NCBI GenBank assembly: GCA_016721735.1
Contig: JADKHM010000004.1
Span: 62,001-126,000 of the forward strand
Reading direction: 5' to 3'
Origin: Flavobacterium sp.
GTDB lineage: Bacteria; Bacteroidota; Bacteroidia; Flavobacteriales; Flavobacteriaceae
DNA length: 64,000 bases
Shown here: piece after piece, positions 51,790 to 60,239 of the stretch
How positions within the stretch are numbered: position 1 is the first letter of the stretch
How the letters are laid out: each line of letters begins with the position of its first letter
The notes under the pieces: model-generated
What the model was told of the DNA's origin: nothing
What the model saw: the letters and a program-made list of their open reading frames with translations, nothing else
Databases searched by the model: none
Program-made: the position numbers and the translations under genes

Positions 51790-52806
51790 TCATAACATTT
51801 TTACACCTGTTCCAAAGTCTTTTGAATACACAATTTGACCAAAATTGAAATCAACTCCACTTGCTATATCTTCCTTTAGCAGCAAGGCTCCGTCGGCATC
51901 CAGATAGGTCAAAAGTGGTGCAATTTGACACAGTCCAGAAATACCAACCGTCGATTCAGTCATGCATCCTGCCATGAGCAGCAAGCCCTGCTCTTTTGCT
52001 TGCGAAATCATCCGTAATGCGGGCGTTATTCCACCACATTTCATTAACTTAATATTGATACCATGAAAAATCTCGGAACAAGTCGCAACATCGCACTCTC
52101 TTTGACAACTTTCATCAGCGATAATGGGCAAAACGGAATGTTTTCTGACGCGTTTCATTCCATCAACATCTTCCGCTTTTAAAGGCTGCTCAATGAATTC
52201 GACATTTAGCTCTTTCAAAATTTTAGCGTTGTCAATAGTTTGCTCAGCAGACCAAGCGCAATTGGCATCAATTCGGAAAATAGCATCGGTAATTTTGCGC
52301 AAACTTTCGACAATAAAAATATCGTCCAATGTTCCCAGTTTGATTTTATAAATGGGCCACGGCTTCTCGATTATCTTTTGCTGCATCATTTCCAATGAAT
52401 CTATTCCAATCGTATAGGAAGTTAGCGGCGTGACGTCACCTTCTTTAGACCAAAAGCTTCTCAACGTCTGTGAATGCTTTCTTGAATAGTAATCCCAATA
52501 CGCAATATCGACGGCACAAAGCGCGAAATAATCCTCGGAAATAACAGTAGATAATTGTTGCCATATATCGCTTGGATGTAATTCCAAACCACCATCAAAA
52601 ACTTGCTTTACTTTTAATAAACTTGTAGTTAACCGCTCTGTTGTGCTGTGATAATAAGGATTAACGGTAGCTTCACCGTATCCCGAATGCATTCCATCGG
52701 AAATACAAACAACGACCGTTTTTTGAATATGAACTGTGTATCGAGAAATCGTAAACGGATGCGCTAATGGCAAATCGTAGAATTGGAACGAAAGATTGAT
52801 TTTCAT
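51790..52806 (-). CDS. dipeptide epimerase, enolase superfamily (L-Ala-D/L-Glu epimerase-like)
   Basis: The 338-residue protein is of the muconate-lactonising/mandelate-racemase group of the enolase superfamily. The catalytic lysines are in YKIKLG and IKLMKCGG; metal ligands are the Asp in RIDANCAWS, the Glu in EFIEQPL and the Asp in ADESC. The IKL and DESC context points to the Ala-Glu dipeptide epimerases that recycle peptidoglycan peptides; other dipeptides are possible. Between it and asnB lie a family 2 palindrome and the asnB terminator. Confidence 0.88.
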   Translation of the reverse strand: MKINLSFQFYDLPLAHPFTISRYTVHIQKTVVVCISDGMHSGYGEATVNPYYHSTTERLTTSLLKVKQVFDGGLELHPSDIWQQLSTVISEDYFALCAVDIAYWDYYSRKHSQTLRSFWSKEGDVTPLTSYTIGIDSLEMMQQKIIEKPWPIYKIKLGTLDDIFIVESLRKITDAIFRIDANCAWSAEQTIDNAKILKELNVEFIEQPLKAEDVDGMKRVRKHSVLPIIADESCQRECDVATCSEIFHGINIKLMKCGGITPALRMISQAKEQGLLLMAGCMTESTVGISGLCQIAPLLTYLDADGALLLKEDIASGVDFNFGQIVYSKDFGTGVKML

Positions 52807-52891
52807 TTAAAAATAAATTGGGCTGATGCGGATGAAGCTAATTTAGGCGGATTTTTGAATCTTTTAATTTGCCTTCCTAGGCTTGAAATTG

Positions 52892-52949
52892 AACACGAAT
52901 TTTGCGAATTAGCACTAATTAATTCGTGCAAATTAGTGAAATTAGTGTT
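52892..52949. repeat. intergenic palindrome, family 2, copy 4
   Basis: Two 29-base arms with no loop: AACACGAATTTTGCGAATTA... and its near-complement ending AATTAGTGTT. It lies between the asnB terminator and the start of the dipeptide epimerase, both leftward genes, so it is not confined to convergent ends. Confidence 0.85.
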
Positions 52950-52950
52950 T

Positions 52951-52978
52951 AAAAAAAGCGTTGACCGAAATCAACGCC
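52951..52978 (-). terminator. intrinsic terminator of asnB
   Basis: The stem GCGTTGA / TCAACGC with a 6-base loop is followed on the minus strand by seven T's. It lies about 40 bases after the asnB stop. Confidence 0.88.
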
Positions 52979-53018
52979 TTAAAAATACAAACTAAACTAA
53001 AACCAACTTTTTATTTAT

Positions 53019-54692
53019 TTAAACTTTTATATAGGCATCATCATGAACGTTGGCCACTGCTCTGCCTGACGGATCATTCATGTTTTTGAATGCTTCGTCC
53101 CATTCTAGCGCAATTTTGGTACTGCAGGCCACACTCGCCTCTTGTGGAACACTCAATGCAGCAGCATCACTTGGGAAATGTTCGTGAAAAATAGACCGGT
53201 AATAATATTCTTCTTTAGAGGTAGGCGTTTGTATTGGAAATTTAAATTTCGCATTAGCCAATTGTTCATCCGAAATTTCCGTGGCGACCATCGCTTTCAA
53301 CGTGTCAATCCAGCTGTAGCCAACACCATCGCTAAATTGCTCTTTTTGTCTCCACGCGACACTTGCCGGCAACATATCTTCGAAAGCTTTTCGCAGCACC
53401 CATTTTTCCATACGCTCCCCATTGATCATTTTGTCTTGTGGATTGATGCGCATCGCCACATCCATAAATTCTTTGTCTAAGAAAGGTACGCGCCCTTCGA
53501 TGCCCCACGCCGCCAAGCTTTTGTTAGCACGTAGACAATCATACATATGTAATTTGCTGAGTTTTCTAACTGTTTCTTCGTGAAATTCTCTGGCATTTGG
53601 CGCTTTATGGAAGTATAAATAACCCCCAAATAATTCGTCTGAACCTTCACCTGACAATACCATTTTGATTCCCATCGATTTGATTACCCGCGCCATCAAA
53701 TACATTGGCGTAGATGCTCGAATTGTCGTGACATCATAGGTTTCTATATTATAGATTACATCGCGAACCGCATCCAATCCTTCTTGAATGGTGAATTTTA
53801 TTTCATGGTGAATGGTTCCCAAATGATCCGCCACTTTCTTCGCAGCCGCCAAATCAGGCGAGCCTTCTAAACCAACTGCAAATGAGTGCAATTGCGGATA
53901 CCAGGCATCTACGGTATCACCGGATTCTATTCTTTTTTGCGCGTATTTCTTAGCCACGGCCGAAGTAATCGACGAATCTAATCCTCCTGAAAGTAAAACA
54001 CCATAAGGAACATCACTCATCAACTGACGATGAACAGCTGCCTCCAATGCCTTTTTGATTTCCGCGATACTAGTTTCGTTGTCTTTTACGGCATCATAGT
54101 CTGTCCATTCTCGTTTGTACCATTGCACAAATTCACCGTCTTTACTCGACATATAATGACCGGGAGGAAACAACTGAATTTTAGTGCAATACCCTTCTAG
54201 TGCTTTCAATTCAGACGCCACATAAAAAGTTCCGTATTGGTCCCAACCGATATAAAGTGGAATAATACCCATGTGATCTCGAGCGATGAAGTATTCGTCT
54301 TTCGCTACGTCATAAATCGCAAACCCAAAAATACCATTCATTTCATCAATAAAATGCACGCCTTTTTCTTGGTATAAAGCCAAGATGACTTCACAATCGC
54401 TTTCGGTTTGAAAGTCATATTTCCCTTCGAATTGTTTGCGCAAATCTCTATGGTTGTAGATTTCTCCGTTTGCCGCCAAGATTAATTGCTTATCTGGGCT
54501 GAACAAAGGTTGTTTCCCAGACGCTGGATCTACAATAGCCAATCTTTCGTGTGCAAGAATGGCTTTATCATTACTATAAATGCCGCTCCAATCCGGACCT
54601 CTATGACGAATAATTTTCGCCATTTCCAAGACTTGAGGTCGTAATGTTTCAGATTTTTGTTTTAAGTCGAAGGCACATACTATTCCGCACAT
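53019..54692 (-). CDS. asnB: asparagine synthase B (glutamine-hydrolysing)
   Basis: AsnB makes asparagine from aspartate, ATP and glutamine. The 557-residue protein starts MCGIVCAFD, with Cys2 as the nucleophile of the glutaminase domain, followed by RHRGPDWSG, HERLAIVDP and NGEIYNH. The synthetase domain has the pyrophosphate loop LLSGGLDSS and GEGSDELFGGY. The length equals that of E. coli AsnB (554). It stands alone: a terminator follows, and an AT-rich gap of 228 bases separates it from the divergent glycosyltransferase. Confidence 0.98.
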   Translation of the reverse strand: MCGIVCAFDLKQKSETLRPQVLEMAKIIRHRGPDWSGIYSNDKAILAHERLAIVDPASGKQPLFSPDKQLILAANGEIYNHRDLRKQFEGKYDFQTESDCEVILALYQEKGVHFIDEMNGIFGFAIYDVAKDEYFIARDHMGIIPLYIGWDQYGTFYVASELKALEGYCTKIQLFPPGHYMSSKDGEFVQWYKREWTDYDAVKDNETSIAEIKKALEAAVHRQLMSDVPYGVLLSGGLDSSITSAVAKKYAQKRIESGDTVDAWYPQLHSFAVGLEGSPDLAAAKKVADHLGTIHHEIKFTIQEGLDAVRDVIYNIETYDVTTIRASTPMYLMARVIKSMGIKMVLSGEGSDELFGGYLYFHKAPNAREFHEETVRKLSKLHMYDCLRANKSLAAWGIEGRVPFLDKEFMDVAMRINPQDKMINGERMEKWVLRKAFEDMLPASVAWRQKEQFSDGVGYSWIDTLKAMVATEISDEQLANAKFKFPIQTPTSKEEYYYRSIFHEHFPSDAAALSVPQEASVACSTKIALEWDEAFKNMNDPSGRAVANVHDDAYIKV

Positions 54693-54893
54693 ATTGTAAT
54701 TCTTATTAATTTGATAATTATAATCTGTGGCAAATATGTAAATTTAGATACAAAATATAAACACAAATAAAGTATATAATTATAAATTTAAACACAATAT
54801 AATAATATACGTCATAATTGTAAGTATTTAAACCAATTTATCTATGCCTAGGTTTTAATTCGTTAAAAATCGCCTAGTTTTGATTTTGAATTT

Positions 54894-54901
54894 TATATTT
54901 G
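54894..54901 (+). promoter_or_regulatory. -7 element TATATTTG of the glycosyltransferase pair
   Basis: The octamer matches the Bacteroidota -7 consensus and lies 19 bases before the GT2 start. A TTG with normal spacing is not seen. The 5' part of this gap has an imperfect inverted CCTAGG/CCTAG pair (54847-54876). Confidence 0.45.
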
Positions 54902-54920
54902 CTATACTTTAACTCCTGCA

Positions 54921-55682
54921 ATGATCGGTTCGAAAAAAATCATAGTTGTTCTTCCCGCGTACAAGGCCGAACTTACGCTCATCAAAACCTACAATGAAAT
55001 TCCTTTTGATATTGTAGACGAGGTGGTTCTTGTAGATGATAACAGTCCGGATGCAACAATCAAAGTCGCACAGGAACTTGGTATTAAACATATCATCAAA
55101 CACGATATCAATTTGGGCTATGGAGGAAACCAAAAAACTTGCTATAACAAAGCACTAGAATTAGGTGGAGATATCATTATCATGTTGCATCCAGATTATC
55201 AATATACACCAAAACTAATTCAATCTATGAGTTACTTAATTGCCAATGAAGTTTACCCTGTAGTCATTGGTTCCAGAATCTTAGGTAAAGGTGCTTTAAA
55301 AGGCGGAATGCCGATTTATAAATATGTTGCCAATAGATTTCTAACGTTAAGTCAGAATCTATTAATGAATCAAAAATTATCAGAATACCATACCGGTTAC
55401 AGAGCCTATGGTCGGGACGTTTTAGAGCGCATCGATTATAATACTAACTCCGATGATTTTATCTTTGACAATCAATTTCTAGCTCAGATTTTCTATAATG
55501 GATTTGAAATTGCAGAAATAACTTGTCCAACCAAGTACTTCGAAGAATCGTCATCAATCAATTTTCAAAGGAGTACAACTTATGGTTTTGGCGTTTTAAA
55601 AGTTTCTGTTTTATACTTCTTAGCGAAAAACAAGATTTATGAAAGTGCGTTGTTTAAAAATGTCAAATTCTCTAGAAAATGA
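54921..55682 (+). CDS. GT2-family glycosyltransferase (dolichyl/polyprenyl-phosphate sugar synthase-like)
   Basis: The 253-residue enzyme has the GT-A nucleotide-sugar fold: KIIVVLPAYKAELTL, VVLVDDNSPDAT with the UDP-binding Asp pair, NLGYGGNQKTCYNKAL and MLHPDYQY in the DxD position. The pattern resembles synthases that load a sugar on a lipid phosphate carrier, such as DPM1-type enzymes. No membrane segment is obvious. Its stop overlaps the start of a polytopic glycosyltransferase by 4 bases; the pair would fit loading and then transfer of a lipid-linked sugar, an inference. Confidence 0.88.
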   Translation: MIGSKKIIVVLPAYKAELTLIKTYNEIPFDIVDEVVLVDDNSPDATIKVAQELGIKHIIKHDINLGYGGNQKTCYNKALELGGDIIIMLHPDYQYTPKLIQSMSYLIANEVYPVVIGSRILGKGALKGGMPIYKYVANRFLTLSQNLLMNQKLSEYHTGYRAYGRDVLERIDYNTNSDDFIFDNQFLAQIFYNGFEIAEITCPTKYFEESSSINFQRSTTYGFGVLKVSVLYFLAKNKIYESALFKNVKFSRK

Positions 55683-57115
55683 TGACTGCAAAGATTCAAA
55701 ATAGACTCTGTTTGTATTTTTGCTGGATCATCGTGCTTTTCCTAGTTCTTCTGACCCGGCACAACAGCTTTTTTTGGGATACTGTTCAATTGGCTTCAAA
55801 GCACGCTAGTTATTACTATTCTTCACATTTTTCTTCTCTGCTCCTGCCTAATGACATGGATAGCGGACATATTCCAACGTTCGGTATTTATATTGCGCTA
55901 TCGTGGGAAATATTCGAAAGAAGTCTAGTAGTAAGTCATTTGGCTATGCTCCCTTTTGCGCTTGGAATTGTATGGCAGGCGTATAAATTGTGTAGCAAAT
56001 TTATTCCAGAACAATTTATTGGATTGGCTTTAATTTTAATCATTGCAGATCCATCGCTCTTAAGTCAAATGACTTTAGTTTCCCCCGATGTTTGTTTAGT
56101 GTTCTTCTTTTTTTGGGGAATGAACGCGGTTCTCGAAAACAATAAGCTGGCACTGGCGTTCGCCATCCTATTTTTGTTTCTTACAAGTATGCGTGGGATG
56201 ATGGTTTCCGTTTGTTTACTCGGTCTGGATCTCACCCTCAATATTAATTGGAAAACAGCTGCAAAAAATATAACTAACTTCCTTCTCCAACGAAGTCTAA
56301 TATACTGGCCAGCGGTTGCCGTCTTTGCTGCTTTCAGTTCGTATCATTATTATCAAACTGGCTGGATTGGTTACCATAAGGATTCTCCTTGGGCCGAAAG
56401 CTTTGAGCGAGTAGATGATTTTAGAAGTTTACTTTTCAATGTTGGATTATATGGTTGGCGGTTATTAGATTATGGCAGATTTGGATGTTGGATTTTGTTT
56501 TTTATTCTACTTGCGCTTTATGGCAAACAAATGGCAAAATCGCAGAAAATTAAGTTACTGCTATTCTTTACTGTTGGCATTATGATTCTTCTTCCCATGA
56601 ATATGATCTGGGCTAAAAACTTGATGGGATTTCGCTACTTAATTCCAATATATCTTACCTTTTCACTACTTGTATCTTCTATTCTCTTTTCAGATTTTCT
56701 TGAAACCAAATGGAAGATTGCTGCGTTTTTCTTTTGGGTTCTGTGTCTAATCGGCGGCAATTTTATTGTGTATCCAGACAAGATTGCTAAAGGTTGGGAT
56801 AGCACACTAGCACATTTACCGTATTACGAGTTAAGACATCAAGCAGTAGCCTATATTGATAAAGAAAAAATCGAATACAATCAAGTGCAATCTTTTTTTC
56901 CAAACCTTGCGACAATGAATCTGATAGATCTCAATAAAGACGAGAGAAGATTTACCTTTTATAACGGGAATGGAAAATATGTTTTCTACTCCAATATTTT
57001 CAATGTGAGCGATCAAGAATATGACGAAATTCATAATCCAGCAACTTACAAGTGTATTAAACATTTCGAAAGTCAACAGGTATTTATTGATATTTTCGAA
57101 AAAATCAAACCTTAA
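55679..57115 (+). CDS. polytopic membrane glycosyltransferase, GT39/ArnT-like
   Basis: The 478-residue protein has about 11 or 12 hydrophobic segments. The first outer loop carries an acidic residue in NSFFWDTVQLASKHASYYY, where the GT-C enzymes (PMT, ArnT) keep their catalytic Asp, and a later DMDSGHIPTFG segment. Such enzymes use lipid-phosphate sugars as donors. It overlaps the GT2 gene by 4 bases (ATGA), and the two probably act in one pathway on an envelope glycan or glycoprotein. The target is unknown. Two adjacent ATG codons (55679, 55682) are possible starts. Confidence 0.78.
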   Translation: MMTAKIQNRLCLYFCWIIVLFLVLLTRHNSFFWDTVQLASKHASYYYSSHFSSLLLPNDMDSGHIPTFGIYIALSWEIFERSLVVSHLAMLPFALGIVWQAYKLCSKFIPEQFIGLALILIIADPSLLSQMTLVSPDVCLVFFFFWGMNAVLENNKLALAFAILFLFLTSMRGMMVSVCLLGLDLTLNINWKTAAKNITNFLLQRSLIYWPAVAVFAAFSSYHYYQTGWIGYHKDSPWAESFERVDDFRSLLFNVGLYGWRLLDYGRFGCWILFFILLALYGKQMAKSQKIKLLLFFTVGIMILLPMNMIWAKNLMGFRYLIPIYLTFSLLVSSILFSDFLETKWKIAAFFFWVLCLIGGNFIVYPDKIAKGWDSTLAHLPYYELRHQAVAYIDKEKIEYNQVQSFFPNLATMNLIDLNKDERRFTFYNGNGKYVFYSNIFNVSDQEYDEIHNPATYKCIKHFESQQVFIDIFEKIKP

Positions 57116-57565
57116 CTACTCGATTTTTTCGACCATATACTGGGTTTCATTGATTTTGAAGGTAAACCCGATTTCTCTTCCTAACAATTGACTTCCCAAT
57201 GGTGATTGTGGAGACACCGCGATAATCGTTTTGTCTTCAACCGCAATTTTTGGCAAAGCTGTGGCAACAAATAGCCACATTCCGTTCGCTTGCACGAGGC
57301 TGCCAATACTGATCTTAGTGCTATTTTGAATATAATTAATTTTATCAAGTATCGCTTTTTGATCTAAAAACTCCTGTAGCTTCCGATTGAGCTTCTCCTG
57401 TTCAATATGCATCATCGACAAAGCAGTCTCGTGCTTGTCTCCGGCAGAACCTTTAGCGTCGTTTTTTGAATCTTCGGTCAATGCTGCGATCATATCTCGA
57501 AAAACATCGATTTTGTCTTGTAATAACATGGAATAATGCTGATGAATTTTTTGCTTAAGCGTCAT
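57116..57565 (-). CDS. GreA/GreB-like protein
   Basis: The 149-residue protein has a helical/coiled-coil N-terminal part (about 1-95, with MHIEQEKLNRKLQEFLDQ) and a C-terminal FKBP-like domain (SVSPQSPLGSQLLGREIGFTFKINETQYMVEKI), as in the transcript cleavage factors GreA and GreB. I do not see the acidic tip pair with certainty, so cleavage activity is uncertain; it may regulate RNA polymerase otherwise. Proteins of this kind in Bacteroidota are sometimes labelled 3-oxoacyl-ACP synthase, which I do not support here. Its stop abuts the convergent GT-C stop. Confidence 0.75.
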   Translation of the reverse strand: MTLKQKIHQHYSMLLQDKIDVFRDMIAALTEDSKNDAKGSAGDKHETALSMMHIEQEKLNRKLQEFLDQKAILDKINYIQNSTKISIGSLVQANGMWLFVATALPKIAVEDKTIIAVSPQSPLGSQLLGREIGFTFKINETQYMVEKIE

Positions 57566-57631
57566 AATTTAGATTCGAGAATTGGTTGCAAATTTGCAAA
57601 AGGAAAATCATTCTTTTGAATAATTCTTTCG

Positions 57632-58561
57632 TTATTGTTGTTTGTGATGCTTTGTATCGGTGTCTCGTTCGCTATTTTTTATCCAATGTGCGATTTCTTC
57701 AGAAACTAATGTGCCTGATCTTTTACTAAGATGAACACCATCGGTATAACGGAACAATTTATTTTTTGAAGTCAAGTCGAGAAAACCGTATGATTTTTCG
57801 GCGGGAAGTTGCATTAAACTGCTAAAGTTTGGAGATAGTTGATTTTCAATATCCATCAACTTTGGAGACACAGGCAACCTCACTAAATAAACATGCCCGT
57901 ATTGATTAAGGAAATCTATTGTGTCAACGAGGTAGTCAAGTCGTACTTGCGAAAATTGATACAACGACAACAAATTTTTATATTCAACCAAGGTGTTTTT
58001 TGTTCTTCTTGCAACTGATGTCGAATCCATATCGAGTGAAACTTCAAGCCACCCATTTTCGTGCAATTGCGCTACAGTCGGCTTAAAAATGATTTTATAA
58101 TAATTGCCAGACATGTATTTTGTTAAGTATTGAAAATTTGGATTTTGATCTACTTGCTCTATTTCACCAACACTGGAACTGTTTTCGCCAAAACTGGCAA
58201 TATCATTCGGATTTTTGCATTTACTATAGATACTCCAACAATCGACCGTAACAATAAAAATTCCGTCTTTTTTCTCTTTGCTAAGCTTGCGCTGTATACT
58301 TTTTAGATAAGCTGGTCCAAATGGGCTTTTACTTATATCAAATGAGTAATTATAGAGTTCTTTATGCAATATCTTATTGATGACCGCTGGATTCATCCCT
58401 TGTGCGGCTTTTGAAGTACCAATAATAAAGTTGCTTTGTTTTGGAGTCGTAAACCTAAGGTAATAGGCATCTGAGTAACCATCCGTCATCTTTAGCACGA
58501 TATAGATGGAAATGATACATAAAATTCCGAAAAGCAATACGTTGACTACAAATTTCCTCAT
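57632..58561 (-). CDS. SGNH-like hydrolase partner of MBOAT acyltransferase (AlgJ/DltD-like)
   Basis: The 309-residue protein has one N-terminal membrane segment (VNVLLFGILCIISIYIVLKM) and an outer domain. It carries FIIGTSKAAQGMNPAV, with a nucleophile-like Ser in GTS, and near the end YTDGVHLSKRSG, a D-x-x-H pair as in SGNH esterases. Proteins of this kind sit next to MBOAT enzymes (AlgI/AlgJ, DltB/DltD) and pass acyl groups to polysaccharides. The MBOAT gene is 4 bases upstream. The substrate here is unknown. Confidence 0.82.
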   Translation of the reverse strand: MRKFVVNVLLFGILCIISIYIVLKMTDGYSDAYYLRFTTPKQSNFIIGTSKAAQGMNPAVINKILHKELYNYSFDISKSPFGPAYLKSIQRKLSKEKKDGIFIVTVDCWSIYSKCKNPNDIASFGENSSSVGEIEQVDQNPNFQYLTKYMSGNYYKIIFKPTVAQLHENGWLEVSLDMDSTSVARRTKNTLVEYKNLLSLYQFSQVRLDYLVDTIDFLNQYGHVYLVRLPVSPKLMDIENQLSPNFSSLMQLPAEKSYGFLDLTSKNKLFRYTDGVHLSKRSGTLVSEEIAHWIKNSERDTDTKHHKQQ

Positions 58562-58565
58562 TTGA

Positions 58566-60017
58566 CTAAAATTGAAAGTAAATAAATTCCTGACTCTTCG
58601 ATCCGAATAAGAAAATTAGCATTACTATCGCATAGTAAAAACACCATTGAAGTGGTTTCCTCCATCGTGAAGCAATTACTTTGATGGCATACGCTTGTTC
58701 TCTGCCCACCCATTCGATGATTACCATTAGAATTATAAACAATATTGTTATCAGCGCTTCCTTTATTCCTAGGAAATATGGCTGACGAAATAAATCAATC
58801 GAAAAGATTCCAGTAATATAACTTACGGCGTGCCCCATGTTTTCTGCCCTAAAAAATATCCATGCAAAAACAGTTAAAGTAAACGTAAACAACATCGAAA
58901 AAAATTCTTTAAAGGTTGGAAAGTACTTTCCTTTTGCAACAATATCTGCAATGTGATTGCGATTCTTATTCATGAGCAATAAAGGCACGAAATAAAGTGC
59001 ATGTAGCGTTCCCCAAGCAATGAACGTCCAATTTGCGCCATGCCAAAAGCCACTAACCAAGAAAATAATAAACATATTTCTAACGCTAATCCATTTACCA
59101 CCGCGGCTTCCCCCTAACGGAATATATAAATAATCCCGAAACCAGGACGACAAAGAAATATGCCATCGCCTCCAAAACTCAGCAATATCTCTAGAAAAAT
59201 AAGGAAAAGCGAAGTTTCTTAGAAGTTCTATGCCGAAAAGCCGCGCTGTTCCTAGCGCGATATCAGAATACCCTGAAAAATCGCAATAGATTTGAAATGA
59301 AAAGAATACTGCTCCTAAAACCAAAGTGCTTCCAGTATAATCTGAAGCATCTTTAAAAATTAAGTTGACATAAGTAGCGCAATGATCTGCAATTACCATT
59401 TTCTTAAACAAACCCCATAAAATTTGCTTTAAGCCATCGACTGATTGAGAATAATTGAACTCCCTCTTTCTGATTATTTGTGGGAGCAGATGTGTGGCTC
59501 TCTCAATAGGACCGGCAACCAATAGTGGAAAAAAGCACACAAAAACAGAATAATTTATGATGTCTCGTTCTGGTTTAATTTTGTCTTTATAAAGATCGAT
59601 TACGTAGGATAATCCGTGAAAAGTGTAAAAAGAAATTCCAACAGGTAGAATAACATTAATAGATCCCAAATCCGCTTTCAAACCCACCAAAGAAAGTGCG
59701 TCAACAAAGGATGCTGCGAAAAAATTATAGTACTTAAAAATACCAAGAAATCCCAAATTAACGATGACGCTCAGCCACAACCAAAACTTTTTATTTTCTT
59801 TGGTGGAAGCATCGGATATCTTGAGGCCAGTATAATAATCTAATGAGGTCGAAGCGATAAGTAAAAACAAAAACCGCCAATCCCAGCAAGCGTAGAAAAA
59901 GTAGCTTGAAATTAATAAAATTATGTTTTGAAACCTTACTCCTCGCTTCGCAATAAACCAGTACAGAAAAAATACAATCGGCAGAAATATGGCAAAACTC
60001 AATGAATTAAAAAGCAT
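58566..60017 (-). CDS. MBOAT-family O-acyltransferase (AlgI/DltB-like)
   Basis: The 483-residue protein has about 11 or 12 membrane segments and the MBOAT signature: the conserved catalytic His in SGFWHGANWTFIAWG, and earlier FWRRWHISLSSWFRDYLYIPLGG with a second conserved His. It takes acyl groups from the cytoplasm to an acceptor outside, as AlgI does for alginate and DltB for teichoic acid. The SGNH-like gene starts 4 bases downstream, and glycosyltransferases are nearby, which suggests acylation of an envelope polysaccharide (inference). Confidence 0.94.
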   Translation of the reverse strand: MLFNSLSFAIFLPIVFFLYWFIAKRGVRFQNIILLISSYFFYACWDWRFLFLLIASTSLDYYTGLKISDASTKENKKFWLWLSVIVNLGFLGIFKYYNFFAASFVDALSLVGLKADLGSINVILPVGISFYTFHGLSYVIDLYKDKIKPERDIINYSVFVCFFPLLVAGPIERATHLLPQIIRKREFNYSQSVDGLKQILWGLFKKMVIADHCATYVNLIFKDASDYTGSTLVLGAVFFSFQIYCDFSGYSDIALGTARLFGIELLRNFAFPYFSRDIAEFWRRWHISLSSWFRDYLYIPLGGSRGGKWISVRNMFIIFLVSGFWHGANWTFIAWGTLHALYFVPLLLMNKNRNHIADIVAKGKYFPTFKEFFSMLFTFTLTVFAWIFFRAENMGHAVSYITGIFSIDLFRQPYFLGIKEALITILFIILMVIIEWVGREQAYAIKVIASRWRKPLQWCFYYAIVMLIFLFGSKSQEFIYFQF

Positions 60018-60239
60018 ATCTCCTTCGTTCTGTATTAATTTATCTAGGTACTATTTTGAACTAACGCAATAGGTTATCTTAAAAGTAACTTTCACGATGA
60101 AATACCTGAATTATCAAAATATAATCTGGAATAACTAACACCAAGACAGTTTCGACACCTAATCGTACTGCAATATAATAAGTTTGATTTAAGATTTAAC
60201 AATGAAAACCAAAAAGCACAGCAATTGTAGTTATTATTT

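Noticed and set aside
57116..57565. Annotation as 3-oxoacyl-ACP synthase
   Set aside because: The protein has 149 residues, lacks a thiolase fold or Cys-His-His site, and its C-terminal half looks like GreA/GreB.
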